A stretch of DNA of 64,000 nucleotides, taken from contig NW_020654810.1 in NCBI RefSeq assembly GCF_003589595.1, positions 8,109,482-8,173,481 on the forward strand, read 5' to 3'. The notes below the pieces were generated by a model. That model was not told the origin of the DNA. It did no database searches and worked only from the letters and a program-made list of their open reading frames with translations. This document shows, piece by piece, positions 12,150 to 23,700 of the stretch. The DNA comes from Hyposmocoma kahamanoa. Its lineage: Eukaryota; Arthropoda; Insecta; Lepidoptera; Cosmopterigidae. The number at the start of each line of letters is the position of its first letter. The stretch's first letter is position 1. A program made the position numbers and the translations under genes.

Positions 12150-12410
12150 ACCCAGGTTGAGCAAAAAGTCGTATTTGTTTTTTATACTATATTAGACAAC
12201 ATCACATAATTATAGTGTTCTGATCCCATAGTAAGTAGCTAAAGCACTTGTGTTATGGAAATCGTAAACAATGACGGTACCACAAACACCCAGACCTGAG
12301 ACAACATAGAAAAGTTACTTTTTCTACACTGACCCGGCTGGGGATCAAACCCGGCACCTCAGAGATGGTGACACCATGAAAACAGGTGTGCAAGTCACTA
12401 CGAACGTACG
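12150..12410 (-). repeat. tRNA-derived SINE, family E copy 1
   Basis: The minus strand has a B box (GGTTTGATCCC) in GCCGGGTTTGATCCCCAGCC, then GTGGTACCGTCATTGTTTAC and a body ending in AT-rich sequence. A second copy at 32100-32835 is split by another element. Confidence 0.75.
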
Positions 12411-12439
12411 AAATTTTCTGGAGGCACTTTGTAATGTTA

Positions 12440-13135
12440 ACAAATTATTGTTCATTATTTTTTAAAGTGTTGATCGAGGCTCTTTTCATAATGGTTCTTT
12501 TTTGCGTTAGTTTAACCGACAACTTTATATAGGGCTCTCACGCTCCATAAAACTGCTTGATAAAGCGGATGCTCTTAAAATACAGAATGATCTTTATGCG
12601 AATAAAATATTTAATTTCCAAAAGACTAGGCTAGCAAGGTTAACAACCATTACAATTACCATTAACTTACATTAGTGCCTATACTTAGATACAAAAAAGT
12701 AGTGCCAAAAAAGTGAGACACTTTGAAGTATCTTGTTTTTTATATTTCAAAAAGATTCAAACATCATCAATCCCAAAATTTAGCTGCAATTTAGAAACAT
12801 GAATAGATTTATAAACTGCTTCATTAAAGAAAGTTATAATATATCAAATAGTACACGTAAAACATGAAACTATCTGAAATTATACATTTGTTTCACATAT
12901 GGCCATTTGTTTTTGAGGACGGCCGATTTAAGGCGGATCTCCCAGGGAGCCGCATTTCGTACGCTTTATCATTTTCTCGATTTTGAAAGAATATCACGTC
13001 CTCAATGACTACAGAAAACGTCACTAAAAACTGTAAGACTTAGCTGTGTGGTTTTAAACCTTTGCCTTTTCCTTTACGGTGAAAAAAAAATTAAATATAA
13101 TATAATATAGTAAATTCTAAACAAACAACATATTC
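12440..13135. other. Unassigned stretch between the duplicated units
   Basis: Contains GGCGGATCTCCCAGG (12934-12948), a word also found at the ends of the 1.08-kb foldback element at 49.9-51.0 kb, but no further similarity. On the minus strand an acceptor-like TCTTACAG near 13037 is followed by an open frame of about 45 codons (FLVTFSVVIEDVIFFQNREN...); too little support to call an exon. Confidence 0.25.
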
Positions 13136-13139
13136 TGGT

Positions 13140-13274
13140 ATGGAACAGAGGCACGAAGTAGAAACATTTTTGAAACAACTTGTAATACACATTCCGTTTT
13201 TATCCGATTTGACTGAAATTAGCGAATGTAACGGAACGCAGTGTGTGTCATTTAAGTGTCACTGTCAAAAGTGA
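13140..13274 (+). CDS. Short ORF in right duplicated copy with cysteine-rich C-terminus
   Basis: ATG at 13140 opens 44 codons: MEQRHEVETFLKQLVIHIPF, then LSDLTEISECNGTQCVSFKC and HCQK stop. The last 24 residues are the same as at 11700-11771 except Ala/Val. The single change Ala to Val and conserved stop fit a recently duplicated coding end, though the preceding part differs in frame. No signal peptide here. The function is unknown; treat as a possible pseudogene or gene fragment. Confidence 0.3.
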   Translation: MEQRHEVETFLKQLVIHIPFLSDLTEISECNGTQCVSFKCHCQK

Positions 13275-13626
13275 TATCCGTTTTAAAATCGAGAGTTTGT
13301 AAGAACGTACTTATTTTGAATTATTACAAAAATTCAATTTAAATTCGTTTGTTTTAATTAATTCGGCTCGGATTGTCTAACAGGTTAAAACGCATTGGTT
13401 TAGTAATCATATCAAAATATGTGTCAAAGTGTTTAATAAATAATTAATTTTATATAGAGATGTGTTTTATTTCTCATTATAATTATGAAAACGTGACTTA
13501 CACTTTAATAAAATGTTTACTAAAAGTAGTAAATATTTGAACAAAACTTTCAATTGCATCATAACTTAAATTTGTTTTTCAAAATGGTTTCCGACAGTTT
13601 CCTCGCAATATGGCCTCTACTTTTGT
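13149..13626 (+). repeat. Direct duplication, right copy
   Basis: Counterpart of 11650-12125. It differs mainly by a 4-base longer stretch at 13190 (ACACATTCCGTTTTTATCC against ACACAGGTTTTATCC) and an A/T-run change near 13570. Confidence 0.9.
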
Positions 13627-13789
13627 GCAGACTTATATGAATTTTATTTTCAATGTGAATCTACTTGTATATAATGTTTGATTTCTTATTTAAAGTCATT
13701 TGATTTCTAGGGTACCGTTGCAATGAAAAAATCAGAACCCTTATTTACGCGATTTTCATGTAGTTAAGACAAGTGAAAAATTGAGTTGT

Positions 13790-13930
13790 TAGCTGGAGGC
13801 ACGCCAGTGTCGCGTGCTGTTTGGTCGCGTGGGCCTGCGCCCGCGCCGTTCCGCCGTCCTCACGCATTCGTCTGAACGGTGTTCCTGTGTTCCCTGTACA
13901 GCAACAATGCGCTAGCTATATACGCCAAGC
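13790..13930. other. GC-rich island
   Basis: A short GC-rich stretch (GCCTGCGCCCGCGCCG at about 13840) in AT-rich DNA. A similar word, GCCTGCGCCCGCGC, occurs in the island at 18545-18660. Could be an unannotated promoter or 5'UTR; no splice-supported exon was identified. Confidence 0.3.
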
Positions 13931-14075
13931 AGTTGAAAATACCAAACACCTGCAAGAAAAAAGATGTTATGTAGATAGACAACGGAATTCGGGTAGGTTC
14001 ACTAATTAACTGTGCTACATTGTAATGTCAATAGGGCTTTCTTCCCGGGAACCTCGGTCTTGAAAATTTCGAGTC

Positions 14076-14501
14076 TTAGGGCGCGTCCCTATTGTATCGT
14101 GACGACAGATAGTCGTGCAGTTTAAAGTGTTGTGTCTTGTATATTTAAATGAAGTTGTTCACACATAGTACCATACGATCAATTGTCGTTCACGACTTTT
14201 TAGACGTTACAACGACAGACTGTCGTGACAATGGGAGGAGGTAGAACGACAGTCGTCAGTCTGTAAATAATAAACATCACGACGAAAATGCGACTATCGC
14301 GCAAACGAGAAGGCAGCTGCCGTGAACCGATGAATTGTCGTCACTTGTTTCGTGGGAATAGCTAGACACGACAATGGTACAACAATAAAATGAACGTCCA
14401 CGACACAGTCACAACCGATAGTGGTGATGTGGGAACAGGCTAGACGCGCCTGTCGTCAGACGATATATAAAACGTTACGATGTAATGGGAACGCGCCCTT
14501 A
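14076..14501. mobile_element. PIF/Harbinger-like MITE with TTA target duplication
   Basis: Element 14079-14498 (420 bp) is flanked by TTA on both sides (14076-14078 and 14499-14501). Inverted ends begin GGGCGCGTCCCTATTGTATC (left) and, on the opposite strand, GGGCGCGTTCCCATTACATC (right). The interior repeats short CGACAG/CTGTCG words in both orientations (for example around 14105, 14210, 14245, 14450), as often seen as subterminal transposase sites. No ORF is present. A 3-bp TWA duplication and GGG-type ends fit PIF/Harbinger; this is by termini only. Confidence 0.8.
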
Positions 14502-14663
14502 ACTAAACAGTATTAAAAATCTTTGAAACCAGCACGGATATGGCAACACTGTAGAAGCTTAATATAATCTATGAAGATTGAAGAACGATATTAATGAAAT
14601 CAGATCCTCTCTACCTGGAACTATATTAAACGCCCCTTTCATAAATGGATTTAAACATTTTAA

Positions 14664-14815
14664 AATGAAACTATTTTTCCGGATTTAAATCGCTGTCAAC
14701 CGTGACCATGGGACCTGCAAAGGTCCCGAAACGTTGGTTTGTTTGAAAAAACAAATGTACGCGACTTAAATCCGGAAAAATAGTTTCATTTCCTATACGT
14801 AACAATCTCGAAACC
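14664..14815. repeat. Palindromic family B copy
   Basis: Arms ATGAAACTATTTTTCCGGAT and the reverse complement ATCCGGAAAAATAGTTTCAT surround GACCATGGGACCTGCAAAGG. Shorter than the copy at 2590 because part of the left arm is missing. Confidence 0.75.
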
Positions 14816-16105
14816 CTAAGTAATCAATAATTTAAAATTTTATAGTTTGAGAACAAAGAACTTGACTAAAATACCATGTTTCGTCTGCTTAAATACGTAG
14901 CCTACAAATATGAAAACCTACTTTTGAAATAGTCGTCGCACTCGTAGTTAGGTACATGATGCACTATTTCTTCACAAATGCGTTATGGGACCTTTAATAC
15001 TTTACATTCACGCGTTTTACTCTCAATTCCACATAATTTGCCCCGGAAACCCATCACACTATTGTTCCATACACCGGCTTGTAGAACCAATAACATTGAG
15101 CGTGCCCCTGTTTCTCGTGTTTGCCGCACTCACTTCAATATGTAAGTATTTTTGATTCCCTTGCAAAGTCTGTACTATCTTACATATTTGGGACCTCGTT
15201 GGACTGTTGTTTGTTACTTTTCATTTTTAATTTAATTTAATTAACATACATACACATAGTATTACTGTTTTCATAACTTTACTTAGACTCTGGTAGTTTG
15301 TCACTGTATGTTTTGTTCAACTATGATTGGCTTGTAAGGCTTGTGTATCAGAATTATAATCTTGGCTAATGTTGTTACTTATTTAAGTATATTTACAATA
15401 TTTATTATAATGATGTTGGTACATCTATCATAAATAAATATATGGTCTCGTTTTTCCCAGCATTTTCGAGACCGCGGCGAGTCCCGATTATTTTTTCCCG
15501 TGACGCGGAAATGCTATGAAGCTGAATGCCCTAATTGTTATAAAGAAACTCAAGATATATCAAGTTAGTGAACTTATTAACTAAACTTGTTAGTTTAATT
15601 AAATTAATATGTGAGTTATCTGTTGATAACTCACATATTCCACATGTCACATTCCAATGGCTGACAGCGATAGAAAATGATGGGTATTTGTTATTCAATA
15701 ATAGACTCCCATAAATGTAAGCTTTCTCACTCGTCCCGTATGCAGTACCACTCTATTAATTTAACGCGAGTAACGTTACCAATTGAACAATTACTTCAAA
15801 GAGCTACTAATTGAAAGTACTGAGCTATTCCTCGTTGAGATGCGCTACATTTCTTTTTTTTTACTCATAGACAGTGGCTCTGTATTGTACTGATTCGACC
15901 CAATATAATTTTGAGAGGAGGATTTATTAAGATCCAATAATCTCACTTTGTTTTACTGCCATGATATTCAATTTTTTTGTGAAACTACTCCACTTATTTG
16001 TTATTTGTTTATTTATTTAATAGTTACAAAAGCATTAACATAGTTTTACTTTACACTCATAGACCTAAACAGATTTGTGTGAATGTTGCAACTAAATTAT
16101 TAATA
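14816..16105. other. Noncoding stretch with one small perfect hairpin
   Basis: No gene seen. At 15606-15639 a perfect 15-bp inverted repeat (AATATGTGAGTTATC, 4-base loop, GATAACTCACATATT) stands out. Confidence 0.5.
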
Positions 16106-16109
16106 CACA

Positions 16110-16310
16110 AAATAGGCGCCTTGTCGTCGAGTTGCAGATACCAGCCCGTTGCACCAAGTACCAAGTACCAAGTAATACACAAAAATAATTAATAATACAA
16201 AAATTTCACACTAAGAAAAATTCCTTCGATCCGGCTGGATTCGAACCAGCGCCTTCAGCATACCATGCCTGACGGTCTCCCAACTGGTCTAGGGAGCGAA
16301 TTTGTTTTTA
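16110..16310 (-). repeat. tRNA-derived SINE, family F copy 1
   Basis: The minus strand has an A-box-like TAGACCAGTTGGGAG, B box GGTTCGAATCC, then CCGGATCGAAGGAATTTTTC. Farther down, AAGTACCAAGTACTTGGTGC and GGGCTGGTATCTGCAACTCG match 62048-62102 in the opposite orientation. The tRNA-like head followed by a non-tRNA body means a SINE rather than a tRNA gene. Confidence 0.7.
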
Positions 16311-16494
16311 TTAATTAGTTTTTGTTTTTGGTTTTTAACGACTTTGTAGGAGGAACATAGAGAACAACTAGTCATATTTTTACGTTTTTAAACGACATTT
16401 AGTAGAGACTCTGATGATCTTGGCTACGCCACAACATATAATCTGTTCAGTCTATGAGCCTGTATAACCAATGTTCAGGCGTATTTGGACTTAC

Positions 16495-16608
16495 AGCAGC
16501 TGCCACGTTACTGCCGTGGGCAGGCCCGTAGTATTGTGCTGTCTTGACGAACATGTCGATGAACGCAGTCAAGTAGAAGAAAGCCTCCACACCAACGCTA
16601 ATTAGCTC
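16495..16608 (-). CDS. MARVEL gene A, exon 3
   Basis: Acceptor TTTAATTACAG precedes GAG at 16608 and donor GCTGCT|GTAAGT follows 16495, giving 38 codons in phase 0 at both ends: ELISVGVEAFFYLTAFIDMF then VKTAQYYGPAHGSNVAAA. The first part is the third membrane helix, the rest an extracellular or lumenal loop, typical for MARVEL/CKLF-like proteins. With exons 1 and 2 this gives 144 residues; the fourth helix and tail remain to be found downstream. Confidence 0.88.
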
Positions 16609-16957
16609 CTGTAATTAAAAAAAATATCGTGTATAAATACAATGTTTACTAAGATAGAGAAAAAACCGTAATGATGCAATGTACGTACAATTCCCATTTG
16701 AAATTAGATTTAGGTTATTGATATTTTCGAAAGCTGTTTTTCCTCGTAAAGTATTTATAGCAATGCGAATAACGTTATACCTAATTTTAAAAATTCTATG
16801 TAAGTAATATAAAAGTTGTTTAAATATTTATAAGAGAAATGAGTCCTTAAAAGTTTATTGTAAGTACTTAGAAGCAATACACCTGTGATTTTCAGTGTTT
16901 TTTGCCCCTTATTTTCAACCCATTTATTTTCAACGATCCAAGTCCTCAGAGCCCATT

Positions 16958-17213
16958 TTGAGACACCAAATGACGGGAAGAAGTCGTATACCTGGTGATA
17001 AGCGACTCGCCTACCTATAACAGTAGCAATGCCACTGAGAGCTGCAAATCGCAAAAATCTGAAGGGCATATTTGCCTATAGTTTCACTAGCGTCCTTACC
17101 CAAAAAGGCGGGAACGCAATAACACTCACATTACTGCTTGATGGCAGAAATAGGTATGGTGGCCATACATCCCTAAACTCTTTCACAAAGTGCTCTACTG
17201 CTATTAAAAACTT
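16958..17213 (-). repeat. SINE-like family A copy in intron 2
   Basis: Reverse-oriented copy from ACACCAAATGACGGGAAGAA to CAAAGTGCTCTACTGCTATT. It lies inside the 689-bp intron between exons 2 and 3 of the MARVEL gene, leaving only 80-350 bases of intron on either side. Confidence 0.8.
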
Positions 17214-17297
17214 AATGGTTTGCTACCTACAACAAAAGCTCTTGATTGATGATTGGAGCATAAGAGCTCTTAACTGCAATAATAAACTTCGACTTAC

Positions 17298-17456
17298 AGA
17301 TAAAACCCAATTGACGGGGATCTTGAGAGCTTCCCGGATGCTGAGCAGGTAGACGAAACTCCACATAAGGGTGGTGATGAAGCTTGTCACTGCCACGAAC
17401 ACGAACCACGGAGAGAACAAGGCTGTCGAGAGCGACATGCACAGGATGCCTAGAAT
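17298..17456 (-). CDS. MARVEL gene A, exon 2
   Basis: Acceptor TCCTATTTCAG precedes ATT at 17456; donor TTATCT|GTAAGT follows 17298. The 53 codons are phase 0 at both ends: ILGILCMSLSTALFSPWFVF, VAVTSFITTLMWSFVYLLSI, REALKIPVNWVLS. This completes helix 1 (joined to PGLLKIIQL of exon 1) and contains helix 2. The motif of an aromatic and small residue-rich helix 2 followed by a short basic loop and a helix 3 in the next exon is the MARVEL pattern. The exon splits helix 1 exactly as the paralogous gene at the left edge should. Confidence 0.9.
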
Positions 17457-17664
17457 CTGAAATAGGAGAAATAACATTATTTTAGCATTCGGAGTTTCTA
17501 GATTTTTTCCGTACCGTTAACAATATAAATAAAGTACTCCTCCTAATAAAGTGTTGTTTACATCACACAATTGCGTCATAGTTAATTTAAAAAAATCCTT
17601 AAGCTACTTAACATTAGTCACTTCGAGTCCCGCTGATTAGGTAATGAACTGCCACTTATGCTGA

Positions 17665-18000
17665 AGAAATATGCTGATGAAATTACAGGCACATGGTACT
17701 TGTCAACTTATGTCTCAGGGTGACGGGCACTGTGGGAGAGCCCCTCAGATCTTTGCGATTTAAAACTCTGAATGGCACGACATTGACACACATCATAACA
17801 CTCCAGATCATACCCGCAAACCTAGACTAGCCTTTTTCTTTATGATTACCATTGTACCTATGTCATAAGCTTGTTTGTAATGTACTGTGATTCAGCAAAT
17901 AAACGAGTAATCTATCTATCTATCTACAACTGTTATGGACAACGTGTCGCTTGCCACCAGGTGCACGACTTGTTCGTCCCGTCATTTACTATTATAAAAT
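17665..18000 (+). repeat. SINE-like family A copy interrupted by a LINE 3' end
   Basis: The family A sequence runs to AATGGCAC at 17778 and resumes at CAACTGTTATGGACAACGTG (17937). The foreign 158 bases are described separately. The downstream part ends ACTTGTTCGTCCCGTCATTT and an A-rich tail. Confidence 0.85.
17779..17936 (+). mobile_element. Truncated non-LTR retrotransposon 3' end with (TCTA)n tail
   Basis: Insert within a family A repeat. It contains GATTCAGCAAATAAACGAG with AATAAA and ends in four copies of TCTA. A 3' tail made of a short tandem repeat is typical of CR1/L2-like retrotransposons, and 5' truncation is the rule for them. No coding part remains. Confidence 0.65.
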
Positions 18001-18540
18001 AAAATCCATAATAAATTTAAACTAAACCTATCTAACTACTCAACCCCAGTACAGTATCTAAATCGCATGAGACTTGCATGTGAATCATTCCTTTAAACCT
18101 TTCTCTCTCATTAGAGGAGATACATACATAGTGATATCGAATAGTATTATAAGAAATGTACCTCCATGATTGCTATCGTGTTTGATCAAAATTCCGTGGT
18201 TTACCGAGTCATCGATTTAAAATTTTGGGCGATTTGCCTATACCTCATCTATTATCGCCAAACAAGTCCTTGAACTTGTTCTTAATGAATATTACCTGTA
18301 CTCAAATGTACAAGTTTTAATTTTATCGCTACGCGAGATTCTCGTTTACTTTAGGAGTTTATCATAACTTAAGTGATGTGAACACTTAGGTATTTTTGTA
18401 CGAAATAGCTTTGTGACGTACCTGCACGTCAATGCTATAAAGTATTTATTGAAATTTCAGGTAATGCCAATTGTGGTCATAACCAGAAATAGAAAAAGTA
18501 GCGGTAATACTCGGTACCACTAGGGCAACGGTGTCAAGTA
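18001..18540. other. Intronic stretch, nothing recognised
   Basis: AT-rich intronic sequence without repeat family, coding frame or structured element that I can name. Confidence 0.4.
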
Positions 18541-18670
18541 AATGTCTACCGCAGCCCGCACCCGCGCTCACCGCGCCTGCGCCCGCGCACACAAACCGGT
18601 TTGGTATCGCGCCATTGCCGAGTCCGGAGTCCGGAACGGTCGCGCTGTCGCAATAGGTACGAACTAACAG
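18541..18670 (-). promoter_or_regulatory. GC-rich island, possible alternative promoter or first exon
   Basis: A marked GC-rich stretch (GCCTGCGCCCGCGC at about 18576) 1.1 kb upstream of MARVEL exon 2. On the minus strand a donor-like GGCGCG|GTGAGCG occurs at about 18572, preceded by ATGGCGCGATACC. As a coding exon it would join exon 2 out of phase, so only a 5'UTR exon would fit. Support is composition and the donor only. Confidence 0.3.
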
Positions 18671-20190
18671 GTGTTATTTGTAGAAAATTCCAACCGATAA
18701 CAGGACTCAATATTGCCAATACAGCACAATGTAGAGGTACTTAAAGAACTTTACTGTTTCAAAACATAACCTGCAAATTGTCGTTGCAATGAACGCGACA
18801 CACGTCCGCTGCCACATCCTGTATTCATCCCGCAGATACACCATAAACTCCATAAAAATAAATATGATTGAGAAATAGGTACGTAAAACCTTCCACGATA
18901 CGATACAACATCATTCCCCAGTTTCCAATCTACTTATGACTTAAATCATATGTCATATTTCCATCTAATCATTGCTAGGAACCAATACGACGAATTCCAA
19001 TGTCATTCACAAAACCGGATAGTTGCATACCGATTGCATTTCTAAACTTTCCATTCGTTTTTTAACCTTATAATGTCGACTAAGTGCTGAATGAGAACCG
19101 AAAATCTATGTCACGTCACACGGACAGGCTTGTGTGGAGAAAGTGCGTCGCCTTGCGTATGCCACACGACGCGACCGCCATTCGGATATCCGAAGCTCCT
19201 GTCATGTCAATGAGTTCAACCATTTTATAGCTGTTTTATACCCTTTACACGTTGTAGTCTCGCTCCAAATAGCGAAGCCGGATTTCCGACACGAAGTACA
19301 ACCAGAACAATAGTATTGTAGCGAAAGTTTGTACATCTTATTTGTGAAATGGAAATTATTCAAAAATGCGTTTACGTCATGGGAAGATTACCATTATTTT
19401 TTATAACGTAAAATACATCTTTGTCATGTCGAAAAAGACACTCTTTTTTGAAATTCATTATAGTTCTGATAATGGTGTGATCTGAAGTCAATACGTTCAC
19501 TACGTATGAAACTTAAATTACAAACTAAATGAGATCCCTATACTAACTGGATAAAGTGCTGATGATCTTTAAAAAGTTAAAAAACAACCCCGTCTAAACC
19601 AACCGCTTTAAAAAACCACTTTGTTACTAGTCCATCTGTTTAAGAGCTACATACAGATACACAGACAAAGGCTTCTTTATAACTCCTCTTTTTTTATGCA
19701 TAACTACGGTCTGTGTCTTGATATTGCAAGGAATATGTGAGGCAATGGTTAGTAATACAAATTAAGTCACAGACGTGTTGTATTGACAGCACCGACTTTC
19801 GCCATGTTATGGCGTATAAAACTGTGTAATTTTAGTAAAAATGCTTGTAACATTTGGATGACTAGAGTCATCCATATTAATTAGAGATAATCCTGGTAAT
19901 CAGAGCCATCCTGGGATAGAATCTTTACATTCATCTGTACAACCTAAAACAGCATAGCAATTGTGTAACTTGATAAATTAAGTGAAGCAACATAATTAAA
20001 AACATACAGTCAACCGTAAATATGGGACCTGAGAGACCGAAAGGTTGGTTCATTTGAATAGTTTCATATCCAACACTTAGTTACTAGGTACCTAATGGTA
20101 AGAAGTTCAGGTTGATATTTTTCGACTATAAGAACTGCACGTTGACCTTTATTCAATTCTATGCCACCAAAATAAAAAAATACAAAATCC
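18671..20190. other. Intronic stretch with a scrap of family B
   Basis: Only 19995-20065 is recognisable (GTCAACCGTAAATATGGGAC and AACCTAACAC-like arm of family B). No coding frames supported. Confidence 0.4.
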
Positions 20191-22599
20191 AACGCATTTA
20201 TTGCAGTGTTCCACGTATATACAACTTATATTAAAATGTTAAGAAATGCATTCCAGCTTTCTTTTACTCCTACCTCAAGTCCGGCCTTGAAGTTAACGAT
20301 AGATAATAGCACTTTGTGCTATGTATTATATAATTACATAATGAATTGCACCATTGCTATTCCATTCATGTTGCAGATGTACTTAAATTTATTTTATAAT
20401 GTAAAGAAATAAACACTAAATAGTAAAACTTTTATTACATATACAACTTAGTTAAATAGATGGTCGCATCTACTAAGGGACACGATTATTTTATTTTTAT
20501 TACACGGTTTTTGTATTTTCATTATAAGGTAATTTTTGCACACTCTATCAATTTTTTCCATCAATATATATAGCAATACTTCTAAAGACTACCTCTGCAA
20601 TCCGTATGTATTACATCTAGAAAGATTTAATTTTATTCGTTTACATGAAAGTGAATCGTAAAATCTAGGCATTTGATGATTTCAATATGCTCTATGCTAA
20701 CGACGTAGTTTTTACACTAAAACAAACACATAAAATACTGAAATAAAAAATGTTATTATACGCAAATAATCTCAAATATATATATCCTCAATGCAACACA
20801 CGAGTGAATAAACGCGGTGAAAACGTAATGTTGACGAATAAAGGTAGAAAGAAAGAGAGAGTAAATGCAATCTGTCATTTAGGTCGGTGCTTAGTCGACC
20901 TACGCGATTACACCCAACGCCCAAATTATTCGTCCGGCAACCCACTGATAACTAGTTCGAGCGGTTAGACCATAATATTGCACTATACTGGTACTACTTG
21001 TTACACAACGTTAGCAAATCATATAATTTATAAGTAAACGTAGGTGGTTTACTTTATTCAACCTGAGGCGATGACTGGACCAAAAACTGCGTGAAAATGT
21101 AATGGTAATGGGTAATGATGAAAGTTTAACAGATGCAACTAATAGTAATGTAGCTCTCAAATTTCAACTTGTATAGCTAAGTTGTAAGTTGCTCTTACAT
21201 CACTAACAACAAACAACCAACAATGGACAAAATATGGAACGCTAAGTATGTCACTGGTTTAAGCAACTTAAAGACAATGTCGTTCATTGTCCACATTTGT
21301 GACGTTCTCGGTTCGGATAACAGAATTGACGAACTCACTAGCCCCAATAGCGATTTCAGTAACGCTGCGGCACGTGTGGGGTCACTGACCGCACCAAGCC
21401 CTTCACTACCATTCTTCCGGACAACTGTGCCAAAAGGGAACTGTTGGTACATACTCACATACCCATATATACGCAAGTGAAACGAATCATTTGGACTAAT
21501 GTAACGTGCGCTGAACAATTGTGTGGGTTAAATAAACGGTTTACGTACAGGCACCATGCCTTATCTACATTTACAAAATTGCATATTCAATAACATTAAA
21601 ATTTGTAACAAACCATAAAGACGATAACAGGAAACAAAGGAATGGACAAATACAAAATCCTAACATATTGGATAAAGGCGCATTATATTTAAACCTACAA
21701 ACACACGTTGAAATAGTAATGAAGGCCGTATCAGCATACTTTAAAATCATGAGTAAATCTATTATTCGCTGTTGTCGGCGGCATTCGCATGTAGACAATT
21801 ATTACTAATCGTATAACATTTTTAACACGCCAACAGTAGTTTTTAAATAAAATAAGCAGGAAATGTAAGCTCTTACGCTATGACGCAATCCACAGATCGA
21901 GTCTTTATCATTGGCTTTATTTTGATCAGAAAACGTTTGCTATTTTTTCTTTAAATCGAGCAGACGTATGATCCCGTAATAACCGACGTAATTCAATTAA
22001 GTTTGGAACTTCTTCAATGAAATTAGAGACTGTATATCTCGACGACAACGGGCGTGGCCACACAACGACGTCACTTCTCTGCATAAGAGCTTTAATGTTT
22101 AATAAATCGACAATATCATAAATGGGACCGTTATAATTATATGACAAATCGTCTATAGCTAATCGTGCTACGATTGTCATAACATCCTTATTTTTGTGAC
22201 TAATATTTTTTTGTACACTATGATACCTATAACGTGGAAACGTTGCAAAGAAATCTACTATCGTAATACTGACATGTGTGATATACAAGTGTCACGTGCT
22301 TTATATACGTGTTCTATACAAATTCGGACGGAGTACATGAATGAATAAAGTGAAAAATGATATGAATATACAAAATATGGTAAAAATTAAGAGACGATGA
22401 GATTTGTACACGATAAATGGCAAATATACAAGGAGTGAACAACCAGACAACGAGGGATGAATGGCTGAAGAAAATATACTAAATAGACTCTAAATAATAA
22501 TATATAAGCATAGGGGGTTTCATTACTATTTTAATGGACTAAAACTTAAATGTACTGTACCTTAAAATATTGTTATCTATGTCAGGCCAGCGTCAGTTA

Positions 22600-23012
22600 G
22601 TAGGACCAATTGATCCGTGTTAATCGAGTAATATAATAAAGACCTTCTCTTGATATTGAAAGCATCGTTTTGCCTAAGTTTTAGTCTCTGTGGCTTCGGG
22701 TTCGATTCCTGGTGGGATCAATTTGGGAACTTTTCTGAATTGGTTTGGATTTTGGTGTACTGAGTAATAATTCCGCGACAATTATGTCGACGGATTTACT
22801 TACTTATGTAAATTCCTAGAAGTTTAGAGTAGATAATTGGTGTTATTATTTGGCACATGTAAAAAGGACTACAATTCAAATGTATCCAGCGTTTCAAGAA
22901 AGAAAGAAGAACAACAAGATTGACGTGTTTTTGACTGTACCTCAAAAAAATACTATCGTCTACGTCAAACATTACACATTCCTTGTGGTTTGTAGGACCA
23001 ATTGATCCGTGT
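22600..23012 (+). repeat. Exact 21-bp direct repeat inside a diverged duplication
   Basis: GTAGGACCAATTGATCCGTGT occurs at 22600-22620 and again at 22992-23012. Upstream of both is a related phrase (CTGTACCTTAAAATATTGTT and CTGTACCTCAAAAAAATACT, then CTATGTCA and CTACGTCA), so about 90 bases are duplicated with divergence outside the conserved 21. Confidence 0.8.
22660..22800 (+). repeat. tRNA-derived SINE fragment
   Basis: B box GGGTTCGATTCC at about 22699, followed by TGGTGGGATCAATTTGGGAA and AATTGGTTTGGATTTTGG. The A-box region is degenerate. It lies between the two copies of the 21-bp direct repeat. Confidence 0.55.
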
Positions 23013-23554
23013 CGGTCGACCTTGATGTGCAAGCCACGCCACATAAAGTGATCCAACAAAACTTCAAACACCCATTTGAATGAAAGTGTTTCAATTTCAT
23101 TGGCCTCGTTTTTGCAACCGTGACGCGTGCTTTGTCGTGGAGATAGTTCGCAGTGTTTGTAAACAAAATGTTGATGCTTTAAGCAAAAATGAGCTCGATA
23201 CATTCTACAGAATGATTCACTACAAATCGGTATGTTGGAACGCAAAAATAAAACGGCAGAATAGGCAAGATATAAAAGCGCAATGGAAAGCGACTGTGTT
23301 AGTGTGTTTTCAACAATTCATAATAAGGTACTACAGTTTACCTTACGTCATTTACAAAAGAATTAAAAATAGTATGGCTGTATAAGAGTCCGCGATGAAC
23401 AGCTGCATCGTAAAATATACATATGTGTGGAAATAAAAGAAATTAAACTGTAAATAAAAATTACAATAGGAACTGTGAAACATGTAATGAAAGATAAAAA
23501 CTTGTCTAAGAATAAAAACAAAACTTTTCACAAATTTATGTGGGTAGCTAAAGA

Positions 23555-23700
23555 TTCTATCACACATCATCATCATCTTACACGCATCTACTGCTGGACA
23601 TAAGCCTCCCCTTGAGCATACCAACTCATTGTCTGTTTTTTTATCATACCCCGGTCTTGTGCCGCCCGCAACCAGTCAGCTGCTGGCCACCTTATCATAC
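23555..23700 (-). mobile_element. RTE-type LINE 3' fragment
   Basis: Contains CATCATCATCTTACACGCAT, then CTGCTGGACATAAGCCTCCC and CGGTCTTGTGCCGCCCGCAA. The phrase CTGCTGGACATAGGCCTCCC next to a (CAT)n end is a well-known conserved 3' region of RTE-like elements in Lepidoptera. Orientation is minus. Confidence 0.8.

Noticed and set aside
16225..16300. tRNA gene on the minus strand
   Set aside because: A and B boxes are present, but the flanking body is shared with other loci and the cloverleaf ends do not pair well; it is a tRNA-derived SINE.
21926..22288. Protein-coding gene with TATA box
   Set aside because: The TATATAAAG is well placed, but the first ATG downstream leads to an immediate stop in another frame, and no family is recognisable; kept only as a finding.
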